Positions 17,390-26,137 of a stretch of 64,000 nt of DNA are shown here, piece after piece. How positions within the stretch are numbered: the first letter of the stretch is position 1; every line of letters starts with the position of its first letter. The position numbers and the translations under genes are program-made. Source of the DNA: Janthinobacterium sp. ROICE36 (GTDB taxonomy: Bacteria; Pseudomonadota; Gammaproteobacteria; Burkholderiales; Burkholderiaceae_D); contig NZ_PEBS01000007.1 of assembly GCF_002869965.1 (NCBI RefSeq), positions 1-64,000 on the forward strand, read 5' to 3'. Under the pieces are notes generated by a model. The model ran no database searches. It was not told where the DNA came from and saw only the letters and a list, made by a program, of their open reading frames with translations.

Positions 17390-18310
17390 TCAGTCGAGGG
17401 CGATGACCCGGTCGTTTGCGCCGGGCACGCAGCCGTCGGCGATGGCTTCCCAGCCCCGGTGCACCACCACCTGCTTGCCGTCGTGGCAGATTTCCACGCG
17501 CTCGCTGGCGGGCAGGCGCTGGCGCGCGAACGCTTCCAGGCTGGCCGGCAAGCTCACTGACAGCTGCAGCGTGCCGATGGCTTCCGGCGGGTGGTCGTCC
17601 ATGTGCACGAGGGGTAGGAAAATCGAGCCGAGCATCAGCCAGCGCGCACCCACGTCGACGGCGGCGGGCGCATAGGTCGCGGCGCGCAGCCAGTCCTGGG
17701 CACGCGCACGCAAGTCGCTGCCTGCTCCCAGCTCGCCCCAGGCGGCGGCCAGCAATTCCACCACCCACTGATTGCAATTCTGGTATTTCAAACTGAACGC
17801 ATACGCGTTGGCGCTGTAGCGGCCCGCCAGCAATTGCTGTACTCGCACAGGGTCGAGCAGGGCGCGGCGCAGCGGTGGCACGCTTTCCGCGGGCAGTTTC
17901 ACCAGCGAGATATAGCCAAGCGCTGGCTTGTCTGTGCCCATGGCGAAACCCGCCGTGCCCTGGTCGAAGATGCGCGGGCGGCCTTCGTCGCAGGCGTAGT
18001 ACAGCTGGCGCGCGGACCAGCCGCTGTCGTTGTCGTGGCGCCAGGCCAGCGCGGCATGCGAATAGCGGATGCCGAAGCGCGCCAGGTCCAGGCCGGAACG
18101 GCTGATCAGCGCCACGCTGCCTTCGCTGGCGGCCAGTTCTTCGCGCACCACGGCGGCAAAGCGCAAGAGCCGGTCCTGTTCCGTGGCCGTGAGCTCCTGC
18201 GCCCGGTCGCAAAAGCGCGCGGAAGCGAGGGAGCCGCCTGCCTGGGCAGCGCCAGCCAGGGTGAGTGCGGCGCAGGCAGCCAGCAGGCGCGCCAGGTGCC
18301 GCAGGATCAA
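17390..18310 (-). CDS. Exported DUF2145 family protein
   Basis: A 306-residue protein with a signal peptide (hydrophobic residues 6-22, cleavage after AQA). The DUF2145 pattern is clear: CDRAQELTATEQDRLLRFA near residue 34, ISRSGLDLARFGIRYSHAAL, QLYYACDEGRPRIFDQG and NAYAFSLKYQNCNQWVVELL. The paired SHA and NCNQW motifs suggest a papain-like or NlpC-like fold, but this is an inference. A TTG start at 18310 overlaps the stop of the upstream gene, and no ATG or GTG lies nearby. The two genes form a coupled pair of exported proteins. Confidence 0.8.
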   Translation of the reverse strand: MILRHLARLLAACAALTLAGAAQAGGSLASARFCDRAQELTATEQDRLLRFAAVVREELAASEGSVALISRSGLDLARFGIRYSHAALAWRHDNDSGWSARQLYYACDEGRPRIFDQGTAGFAMGTDKPALGYISLVKLPAESVPPLRRALLDPVRVQQLLAGRYSANAYAFSLKYQNCNQWVVELLAAAWGELGAGSDLRARAQDWLRAATYAPAAVDVGARWLMLGSIFLPLVHMDDHPPEAIGTLQLSVSLPASLEAFARQRLPASERVEICHDGKQVVVHRGWEAIADGCVPGANDRVIALD

Positions 18311-18756
18311 AGGCTGACGGGACGCGTGGCCATTTCGCCGTACCAGTCGTCGGCCAGCACGAGGAAGAAGGCGGCGCGCGTGTCATTGCGCGAAAATTCG
18401 ATGCCGTAGGCGCGGTTTTGCGCATGCACCATGTCGCCTTGCGCCAGTTGTTGCTTGTCGAGGGCCGCTTGCGGCAAGTCCAGCACCAGCGGCGTTGCCG
18501 TGGCATCGGCCTGCATGGTCAGGCGCGTCATGCCGACGCGATCCGGCACGGCGGCCACGTCGATGATGTGGTAGGGGCCATTGGCCACCTTGTTGTCGCG
18601 CGAGGAGCTGTTGCTCGAACCGTTGAGTGAATCGGAAATACTGCCGCTCGACTGGGAGCCGGCGCTGGAGGCCGAGGAAACGAAGCTGTCGGCGTTGGCG
18701 TTGCACGCCACGGTCAGTGCTGCGGCCAGGCCGAGCATGCGTAAGGAGATAGTCAA
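18307..18756 (-). CDS. Exported hypothetical protein with a Ser-rich N-terminal linker
   Basis: A 149-residue secreted protein. The signal peptide spans residues 1-22 (cleavage after ANA), followed by a low-complexity serine/glycine/asparagine linker of about 30 residues and then a compact domain (PYHIIDVAAVPDRVGMTRL, LPQAALDKQQLAQGD, FSRNDTRAAFFLVL). Its stop overlaps the TTG start of the DUF2145 gene, so the two are probably translated and used together. I do not recognise the domain. Confidence 0.75.
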   Translation of the reverse strand: MTISLRMLGLAAALTVACNANADSFVSSASSAGSQSSGSISDSLNGSSNSSSRDNKVANGPYHIIDVAAVPDRVGMTRLTMQADATATPLVLDLPQAALDKQQLAQGDMVHAQNRAYGIEFSRNDTRAAFFLVLADDWYGEMATRPVSL

Positions 18757-18830
18757 GGCAGTTTTCCAGTGGACATCAATGAAAGCGGGCCGGGTCCATC
18801 CCAGCCTGCGCCATGATAGCAGATCGGCCT

Positions 18831-19664
18831 TTAACTGAGCAGTACCTCGATCAGGGCCTTCGCTTCGGCCGACGGCTGCGTGCGCAGCACTTGCAGCACG
18901 GGATCGTGCTCAAGGTAGGCTTGCAGCGGCGCGCTGACGGTGATGCTGGCTTGCGGCAGCGGCGAGGGGACGGGCGCCAGCGCCTTGGCCAGCAGCAGGG
19001 TGTCGCGCAAGCCTTCGGGCGGCAGCATGATGGTCGAGCCTGGCAAGGCATTGACGGCATCGGCTACCGGCTGCGGCACGCCCAGCTGGCGCATCAGCGC
19101 GCGGCCGATCACTTCCAGCGTGGACGCCATCTGCGTTTCCAGCTGGGCGTACAGGCCTGGGGTCTTGTCGGCCTGGGCCAGCATATAAAAGCCGGCCACT
19201 TCATGCACGATGCCGGCGAACAGGGCCGTATCGGCATCCGTGTGCGTGACGGCGCCGGCCAGCGCATGCGACAGCGCCGCCACATGCACGGTGTGCGCCC
19301 ACAGCTGGGTGGCGCGGGCGCGCAAGGCTTCGTCGCGGATACCCGCGTTCAGTTGGCGGATGACGGCCGCCGTCGCCAGCGCATACAGGTTGCGGTGTCC
19401 CAGCCGCTCGACGGCGGCGCGCACGCTGGTGATGGCGAGCGCCTGGCCGGGCGAGAACAGGGCCGAATTGGCCAGCGCCACGGCGCGCGCCGACAAGGTC
19501 GGCTCGCACAGCAGCAGCCGGCTGATGTCGGCCGAGTGGCAATCGGGGTTGGCCAGTTCCTTTTGCAGGAGCAGGGCCGTATTGATGCTGGTGGGAAAGG
19601 CCAGGGTTTGCGTTTCGGCGCTGGCCAAAAGTTGCGCCAGGCTGCTGAGCGTGTTGACGTGCAT
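18831..19664 (-). CDS. HDOD domain protein
   Basis: A 277-residue cytoplasmic protein filled by an HDOD (HD-related output) domain. Visible are FPTSINTALLLQKELANPDC near residue 26, LLLCEPTLSARAVALANSA, AITSVRAAVERLGHRNLYAL and FAGIVHEVAGFYMLAQ, where the last retains a His-Glu rather than a catalytic His-Asp pair. HDOD proteins are usually non-catalytic signalling scaffolds linked to c-di-GMP or chemosensory networks. ATG at 19664 is taken in preference to one 24 bases upstream. Confidence 0.85.
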   Translation of the reverse strand: MHVNTLSSLAQLLASAETQTLAFPTSINTALLLQKELANPDCHSADISRLLLCEPTLSARAVALANSALFSPGQALAITSVRAAVERLGHRNLYALATAAVIRQLNAGIRDEALRARATQLWAHTVHVAALSHALAGAVTHTDADTALFAGIVHEVAGFYMLAQADKTPGLYAQLETQMASTLEVIGRALMRQLGVPQPVADAVNALPGSTIMLPPEGLRDTLLLAKALAPVPSPLPQASITVSAPLQAYLEHDPVLQVLRTQPSAEAKALIEVLLS

Positions 19665-19752
19665 GGATAGGGGTGCGAGAAGTAGCAATACCCCATAATA
19701 TCAGGCAATCCGGCCGGCATGGCGTCCGGCAGCCTTTTCAGCCATGCGCCTG

Positions 19753-20850
19753 TCAGGGCAGCAGCAATGCATGCTGGCTGGCCGTGTGAAAATCGCGCCA
19801 CACGCGGTTGATGGTGCTGTCTTCGCGGGCCGCGTACAGGCCGCAGTACGGATACAAGCCATCGACGGCAGAGCGCGCGGCGGCGACCAGGGCCAGCGAA
19901 GCGGCCTGCACGGCCTGCATGGCGTTGTCGTCCAGCACCGCGCCGCCTGCCACCGTTGCCCAACTGTCGTCCAGCACGGCATAAAAATGCGCGCGGGCGG
20001 CAGTGTAGGCGTCTTTCCTGTCTTGCAACATGGTCGCCACTTCCGGCACGTCCAGCAGCGGCAAGCCGGCGCGCGCATGGCGACGGTGGTGCATGCATTC
20101 TTCGGCCAACGCCATGAAATGGCTGGCCATGCCGGCCACGTTGGCGGCCAGGGTCACGTAGGCGAGTGAATGGAACGGATAGCGGTACAGGGGGCCGTTG
20201 GCCGTCGCGGTGTCGGCACTGATGGTAAAACCATGTTCCTTGCTGAGCCACTGGCCCTCGATGCGGTAGTTGTGCGAGGCGCTGGCGCGCATGCCGATGC
20301 TGTTCCATGACGGCAGCAGTTGCACCAGCGCGGCGGGTACGAGGAAGGCGCGGATGCGTGGCTTTCCTTCTGCATCGAGCAGGGGTTGACCATCGCGCTG
20401 CAGCCGGGCGTTCAGGGTGAAGTGGGTGGCCATGGGCGCGCCGCTGGCGTAGTCCCAGCTACCCGTGATGCGGTAGCCGTCGCCTTCTTCTTCCGCGTAA
20501 CCGGTGGCCGCGCCGCTGCCGCCCAGGCAGACGCGGGGCGTGCCGATGATGGCGCGCGCCATGTCGGGCGCCAGAAAGCCCGCGAACCAGCCCGCGCCCG
20601 CGCACAAGGTCAGTACCCAGCCCATGCTGCCGTCGACGGCGGCCACGGCTTCTTCCAGGCGCACCACTTGCGGCAAGGGCAGTTCCGTGCCGCCCGCGCT
20701 GCGCGGCGCCAGCATCGTCAGCCAGCCGCGCCGGTGCAGCAAGGCTTGCTGGGCCGGATGCAGGAAGCGGGCGGCGTCGGCCGCCGGCGCATGGCGCGCG
20801 ATGCGGCGCGCGTCGCGTGCGGAAAGGGTCTCAAGGGCAGCGTGCGGCAT
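19753..20850 (-). CDS. Acyl-CoA dehydrogenase-like flavoprotein
   Basis: A 365-residue protein of the acyl-CoA dehydrogenase superfamily, in the branch that includes flavin-dependent monooxygenases (HsaA/DszC type). Segments seen are EEAVAAVDGSMGWVL near residue 67, YRITGSWDYASGAPMATHF (the beta-domain signature), SWNSIGMRASASHNYRIEG and a helical C-terminus. A canonical catalytic glutamate cannot be assigned. ATG at 20850 is the first start giving a full-length fold. It is divergent from the SulP gene with 175 bases between. Substrate unknown. Confidence 0.8.
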   Translation of the reverse strand: MPHAALETLSARDARRIARHAPAADAARFLHPAQQALLHRRGWLTMLAPRSAGGTELPLPQVVRLEEAVAAVDGSMGWVLTLCAGAGWFAGFLAPDMARAIIGTPRVCLGGSGAATGYAEEEGDGYRITGSWDYASGAPMATHFTLNARLQRDGQPLLDAEGKPRIRAFLVPAALVQLLPSWNSIGMRASASHNYRIEGQWLSKEHGFTISADTATANGPLYRYPFHSLAYVTLAANVAGMASHFMALAEECMHHRRHARAGLPLLDVPEVATMLQDRKDAYTAARAHFYAVLDDSWATVAGGAVLDDNAMQAVQAASLALVAAARSAVDGLYPYCGLYAAREDSTINRVWRDFHTASQHALLLP

Positions 20851-21025
20851 GGGCAAAGTCCGGCAATGGCAAAAGCGGGCATTTTCGCACAGCGCGGCGT
20901 GGCCGGGCCGGCGATCGCCTGTCTGGGCGCCAGTGCGGCGCGCCGCCCATGGCGGCAATGGTGGCCGGGAAGGCGTTTTTGCCGCATCATGGAGGCGGCA
21001 TGTGCCATCCACCTGGAGCGTCACC

Positions 21026-22684
21026 ATGAACGCATCGGCTGCGACGCAAACGAAGCGCTGGCAAGATGTCAGCGCCGGCCTGTCGATCGCCGGCCTGCTG
21101 CTGCCGGAAGCGGTGGCGTATGCCAGTATCGGCAACCTGGCGCCCCAGGCGGGCATCGTGGCGCTGTTCGCGGGCTTGCTGTGCTATGGCGCACTGGGCA
21201 CGAGCCGCTTTGCCATTGTGTCGGCCACGTCGTCCTCGGCCGCCGTGCTGGCAGCGGCCATGGCTACCATGCAGGGCGGCACGGCGGGTCACCGCCTCAT
21301 GCTGATGGCGGGTCTGGTGATGTTGACGGGAGGATTTTTCCTGCTGGCATGGGTGGCCAGGCTGGGCAGTGTCACGCAATTCATCGCCAAGCCGGTATTG
21401 CGGGGCTTTTCCTTCGGCCTGGCCATCGTCATCATCCTCAAGCAATTGCCTGGCGTGCTGGGCGTGCAGGCGGACGGCGACGTCGTCCATCTCGTGCCTG
21501 GCTTGCTGGCGCGGGCAGGGCAGTGGAACGGGCGCGGCGCGGGCCTGTGCGCGGCGGCGCTGCTGTTGCTGTTCCTGCTGCGGCGCCGGCAGCGCTGGCC
21601 CGCCGGGCTGATCGTCATTGCGCTGGGCATAGGCGCGGGCCGCTGGCTGGACTTGCCTGGTCACGGCGTGGCCCTGGTGGGCGCCATCGATGTCAGCCTG
21701 GCCATGCCCGTCCTGCCGCGCCTGACCCAAGAGGAATGGACGCGCCTGGCCGAACTGGCCTTCGCCCTGGCGCTGATCCTGTATGCCGAATCGTATGGTG
21801 CCATCCGCAGTTTCGCCTTGAAGCATGGTGACGCCGTGGCGCCCGAGCGCGATTTGCTGGCGCTGGGCGCGGCGAACGTGCTGGCAGGCTTGCTGCAAGC
21901 CATGCCCGTAGGCGCCGGCTATTCGGCCACCTCGGCCAACGAGGCGGCCGGCGCCACCTCGCGCCTGGCGGGCCTGGTGGCCGCCGCCGTGGTGGGTATC
22001 ATCGTGCTGACCCTGCTGCCTCTGGTGGCGTTCATGCCGGTGCCCGTGCTGGCCGCCGTGGTCATCCACGCTGTCAGCCATACGCTGAACCCGGTTTTCT
22101 TGCAACCGTATTTTGCCTGGCGCCGCGACCGCCTGCTGGTGCTGGCGGCAATTGCCGGCGTGCTGCTGTTCGGCGTGCTTGACGGCTTGCTGGTGGCCAT
22201 CGCCATCAGCCTGCTGCTGATGCTGCGCCGCCTGTCGCGGCCGGGCATGTCCGTGCTGGGACGGCTGGGCGACAGCCACGATTACGTCAAGCTGGCGCTG
22301 CAACGCGATGCCCGGGCGCGGCCGGACCTGCTGATACTGCGCCTCGATGAACCCTTGTTCTTTGTCAATGCCGAGCGCAGCCTGCACCTGGCGCGTGCCA
22401 TGCTGGAAGAGCGGGCCGGTCCGCTGCGCAAGGTGATCCTCAGTCTGGAAGAATCGCCCGACCTCGACGGCAGCAGCGTGGAAGCCTTGCGCGACTTTGC
22501 TGCGTTCGTGCGTCAGCAGGGGCTGGCTCTGGCTCTGGCGCGGCTGAAGGAGCCAGCATACACGGTGCTGCAGCTGGCCTTGCGCGACATGCTGGCCGTC
22601 CAGGCCGGGCCGGTGCTGCTGCTCAGCGAATTGAGCGTGGCCGAGGCCGTGCGCCTGCTGGACGACGCTACGCCTGCGAAGTAG
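21026..22684 (+). CDS. SulP-family inorganic anion transporter with STAS domain
   Basis: A 552-residue inner-membrane transporter. The membrane part (about residues 15-410) starts with the SulP signature DVSAGLSIAGLLLPEAVAYA and continues through QFIAKPVLRGFSFG and PVGAGYSATSANEAAGATSR. A C-terminal STAS domain (about 425-545) contains LIILRL-like strand DLLILRLDEPLFFVNA and the phosphoacceptor-like loop SLEESPDLDGSSVEALRDF. Family members move sulfate, bicarbonate or dicarboxylates; no carbonic anhydrase or sulfur gene is adjacent, so the substrate stays open. Confidence 0.9.
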   Translation: MNASAATQTKRWQDVSAGLSIAGLLLPEAVAYASIGNLAPQAGIVALFAGLLCYGALGTSRFAIVSATSSSAAVLAAAMATMQGGTAGHRLMLMAGLVMLTGGFFLLAWVARLGSVTQFIAKPVLRGFSFGLAIVIILKQLPGVLGVQADGDVVHLVPGLLARAGQWNGRGAGLCAAALLLLFLLRRRQRWPAGLIVIALGIGAGRWLDLPGHGVALVGAIDVSLAMPVLPRLTQEEWTRLAELAFALALILYAESYGAIRSFALKHGDAVAPERDLLALGAANVLAGLLQAMPVGAGYSATSANEAAGATSRLAGLVAAAVVGIIVLTLLPLVAFMPVPVLAAVVIHAVSHTLNPVFLQPYFAWRRDRLLVLAAIAGVLLFGVLDGLLVAIAISLLLMLRRLSRPGMSVLGRLGDSHDYVKLALQRDARARPDLLILRLDEPLFFVNAERSLHLARAMLEERAGPLRKVILSLEESPDLDGSSVEALRDFAAFVRQQGLALALARLKEPAYTVLQLALRDMLAVQAGPVLLLSELSVAEAVRLLDDATPAK

Positions 22685-22764
22685 CGCCGACTACGCTACG
22701 AAGGCGGCCAGGCCTTGCATCCGGGAGACGGCATGACAAGCGCGAGCACCGCAACTGCTGCAGG

Positions 22765-23379
22765 TCAGGCGGATTTTGCCAGGCCTTCCGCTGCCAGCGC
22801 CGCCTTGACGCTGTCGCGCTGGGCCATTCTGCCCAGGAAGGCTTGCACATTTGCCAGCGCGGACAAGTCCACGCCCACGCGCGGCGCCCAGCCCGTGATG
22901 ACGAACAGGTAAGCGTCGGCCACGGTGAAGGTGTCGCCCGTCAGGTAGGCCTGGCCTTGCAGGCGACTGTCCACCCATTGGAATTTCTTGACCAGTTGCC
23001 CAATGAACAAGGCCTTGGTGGCGGCGTCGTAGCGGGGATCGAACAGGGGACTGAACGACTTGTGCAGCTCGGATGTGATGTAGTTCTGCCATTCCAGCAC
23101 CTTGTAGCGGGCAAAGTTGCCCACCGGCGGCAGCAGATCTTGCCTGCCGGCCAGTTCGGCGATGTACTGCGCAATGACGGGGCCTTCGCTCAAGGTCGTT
23201 CCATCATCGAGCGCCAGCAGCGGCACCTGGCCTTTCGGGTTGAGTTCATAGTAATTGCCGCCTTCCGGCGTCCGGTGCTGGCCCAGGTCGACCTTCACCA
23301 GGGTGAATGGCGTGCCCGTTTCGCGCAGGATGATGTGCGGTGCCTGCGAGCAGGCGCCCGGCGAGTAAAAGAGTTTCAT
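22765..23379 (-). CDS. Glutathione S-transferase (GstA-like, beta class)
   Basis: A 204-residue cytosolic glutathione transferase. The N-terminal thioredoxin fold starts MKLFYSPGACSQAPHIIL, with the beta-class catalytic Cys10 and the Ser-rich glutathione site, then NPKGQVPLLALDDG (cis-Pro) and LSEGPVIAQYIAE. The all-helical C-terminal domain includes FTVADAYLFVITGW. Length is typical. ATG at 23379 gives the canonical N-terminus; longer in-frame extensions do not. Likely role: conjugation or isomerisation in detoxification. Confidence 0.92.
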   Translation of the reverse strand: MKLFYSPGACSQAPHIILRETGTPFTLVKVDLGQHRTPEGGNYYELNPKGQVPLLALDDGTTLSEGPVIAQYIAELAGRQDLLPPVGNFARYKVLEWQNYITSELHKSFSPLFDPRYDAATKALFIGQLVKKFQWVDSRLQGQAYLTGDTFTVADAYLFVITGWAPRVGVDLSALANVQAFLGRMAQRDSVKAALAAEGLAKSA

Positions 23380-23576
23380 GGCGATCCTTGAACAGGTGGG
23401 AAAGTAAGCACTATAGACCCGCATCGCCGCACGGTAAACGCGTGTTCGTGTGGTGACTATGCGCGTCAGTGCGTTATTCGAGGGTGGGGGTGGCGATCAC
23501 AGGAGCCGCACGACCGGCATGATGACTGTCGTGGAGGGTGAGATTTTTCATCAAGCTGCCCTTGCTGCTGGTGCTG

Positions 23577-24437
23577 TCATGCCGCCGCAGCGGCTGACCA
23601 CTCGCGCAGCAATTGGCCGAACGCTTCGGCCGCCGCCGTGCTGCTGGCGGCGCGCCAGAGCAGCTGGAACTGGGCGGCGGGCAGGGCGGGCAAGCCATGC
23701 TGGCCATCGATGACCACCATGCCCGCTTCCAGGTCGCCTTGCGGCAAGGCCGTGATCGCCAGCCCGGCCAGCACGGCGGCGCGCAAGCCCTGCTGACTGG
23801 GCGAGGTGAACGCCACGCGCCAGTCGAGGCCGGCGCCATCGAGGGCAGTGACGCCCACCTGGCGGTGCATGCACGGTGCCGGGGAAAACGCCAGCGGCAG
23901 CGGCAGCGCGCCGTCGTGGCGGAAATCGTGCGCGGCTGCCCAGACGAAGCGTGTGCGGCGCAGCACGGCCGCGTCATCTTGCGCATCCGCCAGGGCCATG
24001 ACGACGGCCAGGTCCAGCGCATCGGCGGCGACCAGTTTCTGCAAGTCAAGATAGGTGCCCACCGTCACATCCAGGCGCACGGCGGGAAACAGGTGTGCGA
24101 ACTGCGCCAGCAGGGCCGGCAGGCGCGCGCCCATGAAATTTTCCGGCACGCCAAAGCGCACGGCGCCCGCAATCGAGGAACGCTGGAAGCGCCGCGACAG
24201 CGCATCCTGGGCCGCCAGGATCTGCCGCGCGTGGCGCAGGAAATCTTCGCCATCTTCCGTCAGGCGCAGGCTGCGCGTCGTGCGTATCAGCAGCGCGGCG
24301 CCCGCCTGCTCTTCCAGGCGGCGGATCTGGTGGCTGATGGCGGACTGACTCAGGTGCAACCGTTCGGCGGCGCGCGTAAAGCCGCCCGTGTCCTGGACGG
24401 CCACAAAGGCGCGCAGCAGGGCGGTATCGAAGTCCAT
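23577..24437 (-). CDS. LysR-family transcriptional regulator of a divergent exporter
   Basis: A 286-residue LysR-type regulator. The N-terminal helix-turn-helix reads LLRAFVAVQDTGGFTRAAER, with SQSAISHQIRRLEEQAGAALL; the effector domain follows. ATG at 24437 is preceded by GGGAGC at good spacing. It is transcribed away from a DHA2-type MFS exporter across a 117-base gap that contains a TTCATGATGAA palindrome, the usual layout for a LysR regulator controlling its neighbouring exporter. Confidence 0.9.
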   Translation of the reverse strand: MDFDTALLRAFVAVQDTGGFTRAAERLHLSQSAISHQIRRLEEQAGAALLIRTTRSLRLTEDGEDFLRHARQILAAQDALSRRFQRSSIAGAVRFGVPENFMGARLPALLAQFAHLFPAVRLDVTVGTYLDLQKLVAADALDLAVVMALADAQDDAAVLRRTRFVWAAAHDFRHDGALPLPLAFSPAPCMHRQVGVTALDGAGLDWRVAFTSPSQQGLRAAVLAGLAITALPQGDLEAGMVVIDGQHGLPALPAAQFQLLWRAASSTAAAEAFGQLLREWSAAAAA

Positions 24438-24450
24438 GAAGCTCCCGTGA

Positions 24451-24461
24451 TTCATGATGAA
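24451..24461. promoter_or_regulatory. Palindrome in the LysR/MFS divergent region
   Basis: TTCATGATGAA is an 11-base perfect palindrome centred between the LysR start (24437) and the exporter start. Its surroundings are AT-rich compared with the flanking genes. A LysR operator is a reasonable but unproven reading. Confidence 0.3.
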
Positions 24462-24554
24462 AATGAATGAATTGTACAAAATTTTATCATTTCCCTCATG
24501 AATCCAGGCTTTCTAGAATGCTGGCTCGCAGTGCGCCGTATCCACGCGCGCTCC

Positions 24555-26090
24555 ATGACTACCGACATCAAGGCTTCGATGCACCTGACTACTTCGCAAA
24601 AAAATACCCTGACCCTGGCCGCCGTCTGCCTGGCATCACTCATGTTCGGCCTGGAAATTTCCAGCGTGCCCGTCATCCTGCCCAACCTGGAAACGGTGCT
24701 GCATGGCGACTTCAAGGACTTGCAATGGATCATGAATGCCTACACACTGGCTTGCACCACCGTGCTGATGGCCACGGGCACGCTGGCCGACCGCTATGGC
24801 CGCAAGCGCTTGCTGCTCGCCAGCCTGGCGCTGTTCGGCCTCAGTTCGCTCGTATGCGGATGGGCCGGCAGCACGGGCGTGCTGATCGCTGCGCGCGCGC
24901 TGCAGGGCGCGGCCGGTGGTGCCATGCTGATTTGCCAGGTGGCCGTGCTGTCGCAGCAGTTTCCAACTGGCGCCGCGCGGGGCCGGGCGTTTGGCGCCTG
25001 GGGCATCGTGTTTGGCCTGGGCCTGGGTTTCGGCCCCATCATCGGCGCGGCCATCGTCGCGCTGTCAAACTGGCAATGGGTATTTCTCGTGCACGGACCG
25101 CTTGCGCTGGCGGCCCTGTTGCTGGTGGCGCTGGGCGTGAGCGAGTCGCGCGATTCGCAGCGGCGCAAGCTGGACGTGGCGGGCATCGCCACCCTGTCGC
25201 TGGCCGTGTTCAGCCTGGCGTGGTGCCTCACGCAGGGGCCAGCGCTGGGTTTCAATGATCCCCGCACGCTGGCCATCCTGGCCGTTGCGCTGCTCAGCCT
25301 GATGCTGTTTGTCATGATAGAGCGGCGCCAGCGTGAACCGATGATCGACTTTTCCGTGTTCCGCATCCGCCGTTTTTCGGGCGCGCTGCTCGGTTCGGCG
25401 GGCATGAACTGCAGTTTCTGGCCGCTCATGATTTATCTGCCCCTGTACGTGCAATATGGTCTCGGTTACAGCAGCCTGGGCACGGGCCTGACCTTGCTGG
25501 CCTACACCTTGCCCACCTTGCTCGTGCCGCCCCTGGCCGAACGGCTGGCGCTGCGCTACCGTGCCGATGCGGTGATCCCTGCCGGCTTGCTGGCCATCGG
25601 CCTGGGTTTTTTGCTGATGCTGTGGGGCAGCCATGCTGAAACTGCCAGCTGGCTGACGATCTTGCCCGGCTGCCTGCTGGCGGGCACGGGCCTGGGCTTG
25701 ACGAATACGCCCGTCACCAACACGACGACGGGCGCCGTGCCCGGCGAACGGGCCGGCATGGCTTCCAGCATCGACATCAGCGTGCGCATGGTCAGCCTGT
25801 CGATCAATATCGCGCTGATGGGCTTTATCCTCGTCGAAGCCGTCCAGTCCGCCTTGCGCCAGCATGTGCCTGCCGGGATTGATGCGGCGGCGCTGCGCGC
25901 CATGGCGGAAGGCTTGTCGGCAGGCAATGGCGTCGGCGCGCTGCCGGTCGGCGTGGCCAAGCTTGCGCTGGCACAAGGCTTTGGCGCCGTGATGCTATAC
26001 GGCGGCGTGGCCGCCTGTCTGTTCGCCGTGGTCAGCTGGCTGGTGTTTGGCGCCGGGCGGGAGGGTGCGCTTGGGGCTGGGAGGCTATAA
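24555..26090 (+). CDS. MFS drug exporter, DHA2/EmrB-QacA family
   Basis: A transporter of about 511 residues with 14 expected membrane segments. Motif A appears as GTLADRYGRKRLLL (near residue 76) and motif C as GLGLGFGPIIGAAI (near residue 156). WQWVFLVHGPLALAAL is the usual helix-6 region of DHA2 members. The start is uncertain: ATG at 24498, 24555 and 24579 are all in frame and none has a strong ribosome site. The divergent LysR gene is its likely regulator. Substrate unknown. Confidence 0.88.
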   Translation: MTTDIKASMHLTTSQKNTLTLAAVCLASLMFGLEISSVPVILPNLETVLHGDFKDLQWIMNAYTLACTTVLMATGTLADRYGRKRLLLASLALFGLSSLVCGWAGSTGVLIAARALQGAAGGAMLICQVAVLSQQFPTGAARGRAFGAWGIVFGLGLGFGPIIGAAIVALSNWQWVFLVHGPLALAALLLVALGVSESRDSQRRKLDVAGIATLSLAVFSLAWCLTQGPALGFNDPRTLAILAVALLSLMLFVMIERRQREPMIDFSVFRIRRFSGALLGSAGMNCSFWPLMIYLPLYVQYGLGYSSLGTGLTLLAYTLPTLLVPPLAERLALRYRADAVIPAGLLAIGLGFLLMLWGSHAETASWLTILPGCLLAGTGLGLTNTPVTNTTTGAVPGERAGMASSIDISVRMVSLSINIALMGFILVEAVQSALRQHVPAGIDAAALRAMAEGLSAGNGVGALPVGVAKLALAQGFGAVMLYGGVAACLFAVVSWLVFGAGREGALGAGRL

Positions 26091-26137
26091 TCTGGGCACG
26101 TTGGCAAGTGTTGCTTAACGTTATTACGAGGCCACCC

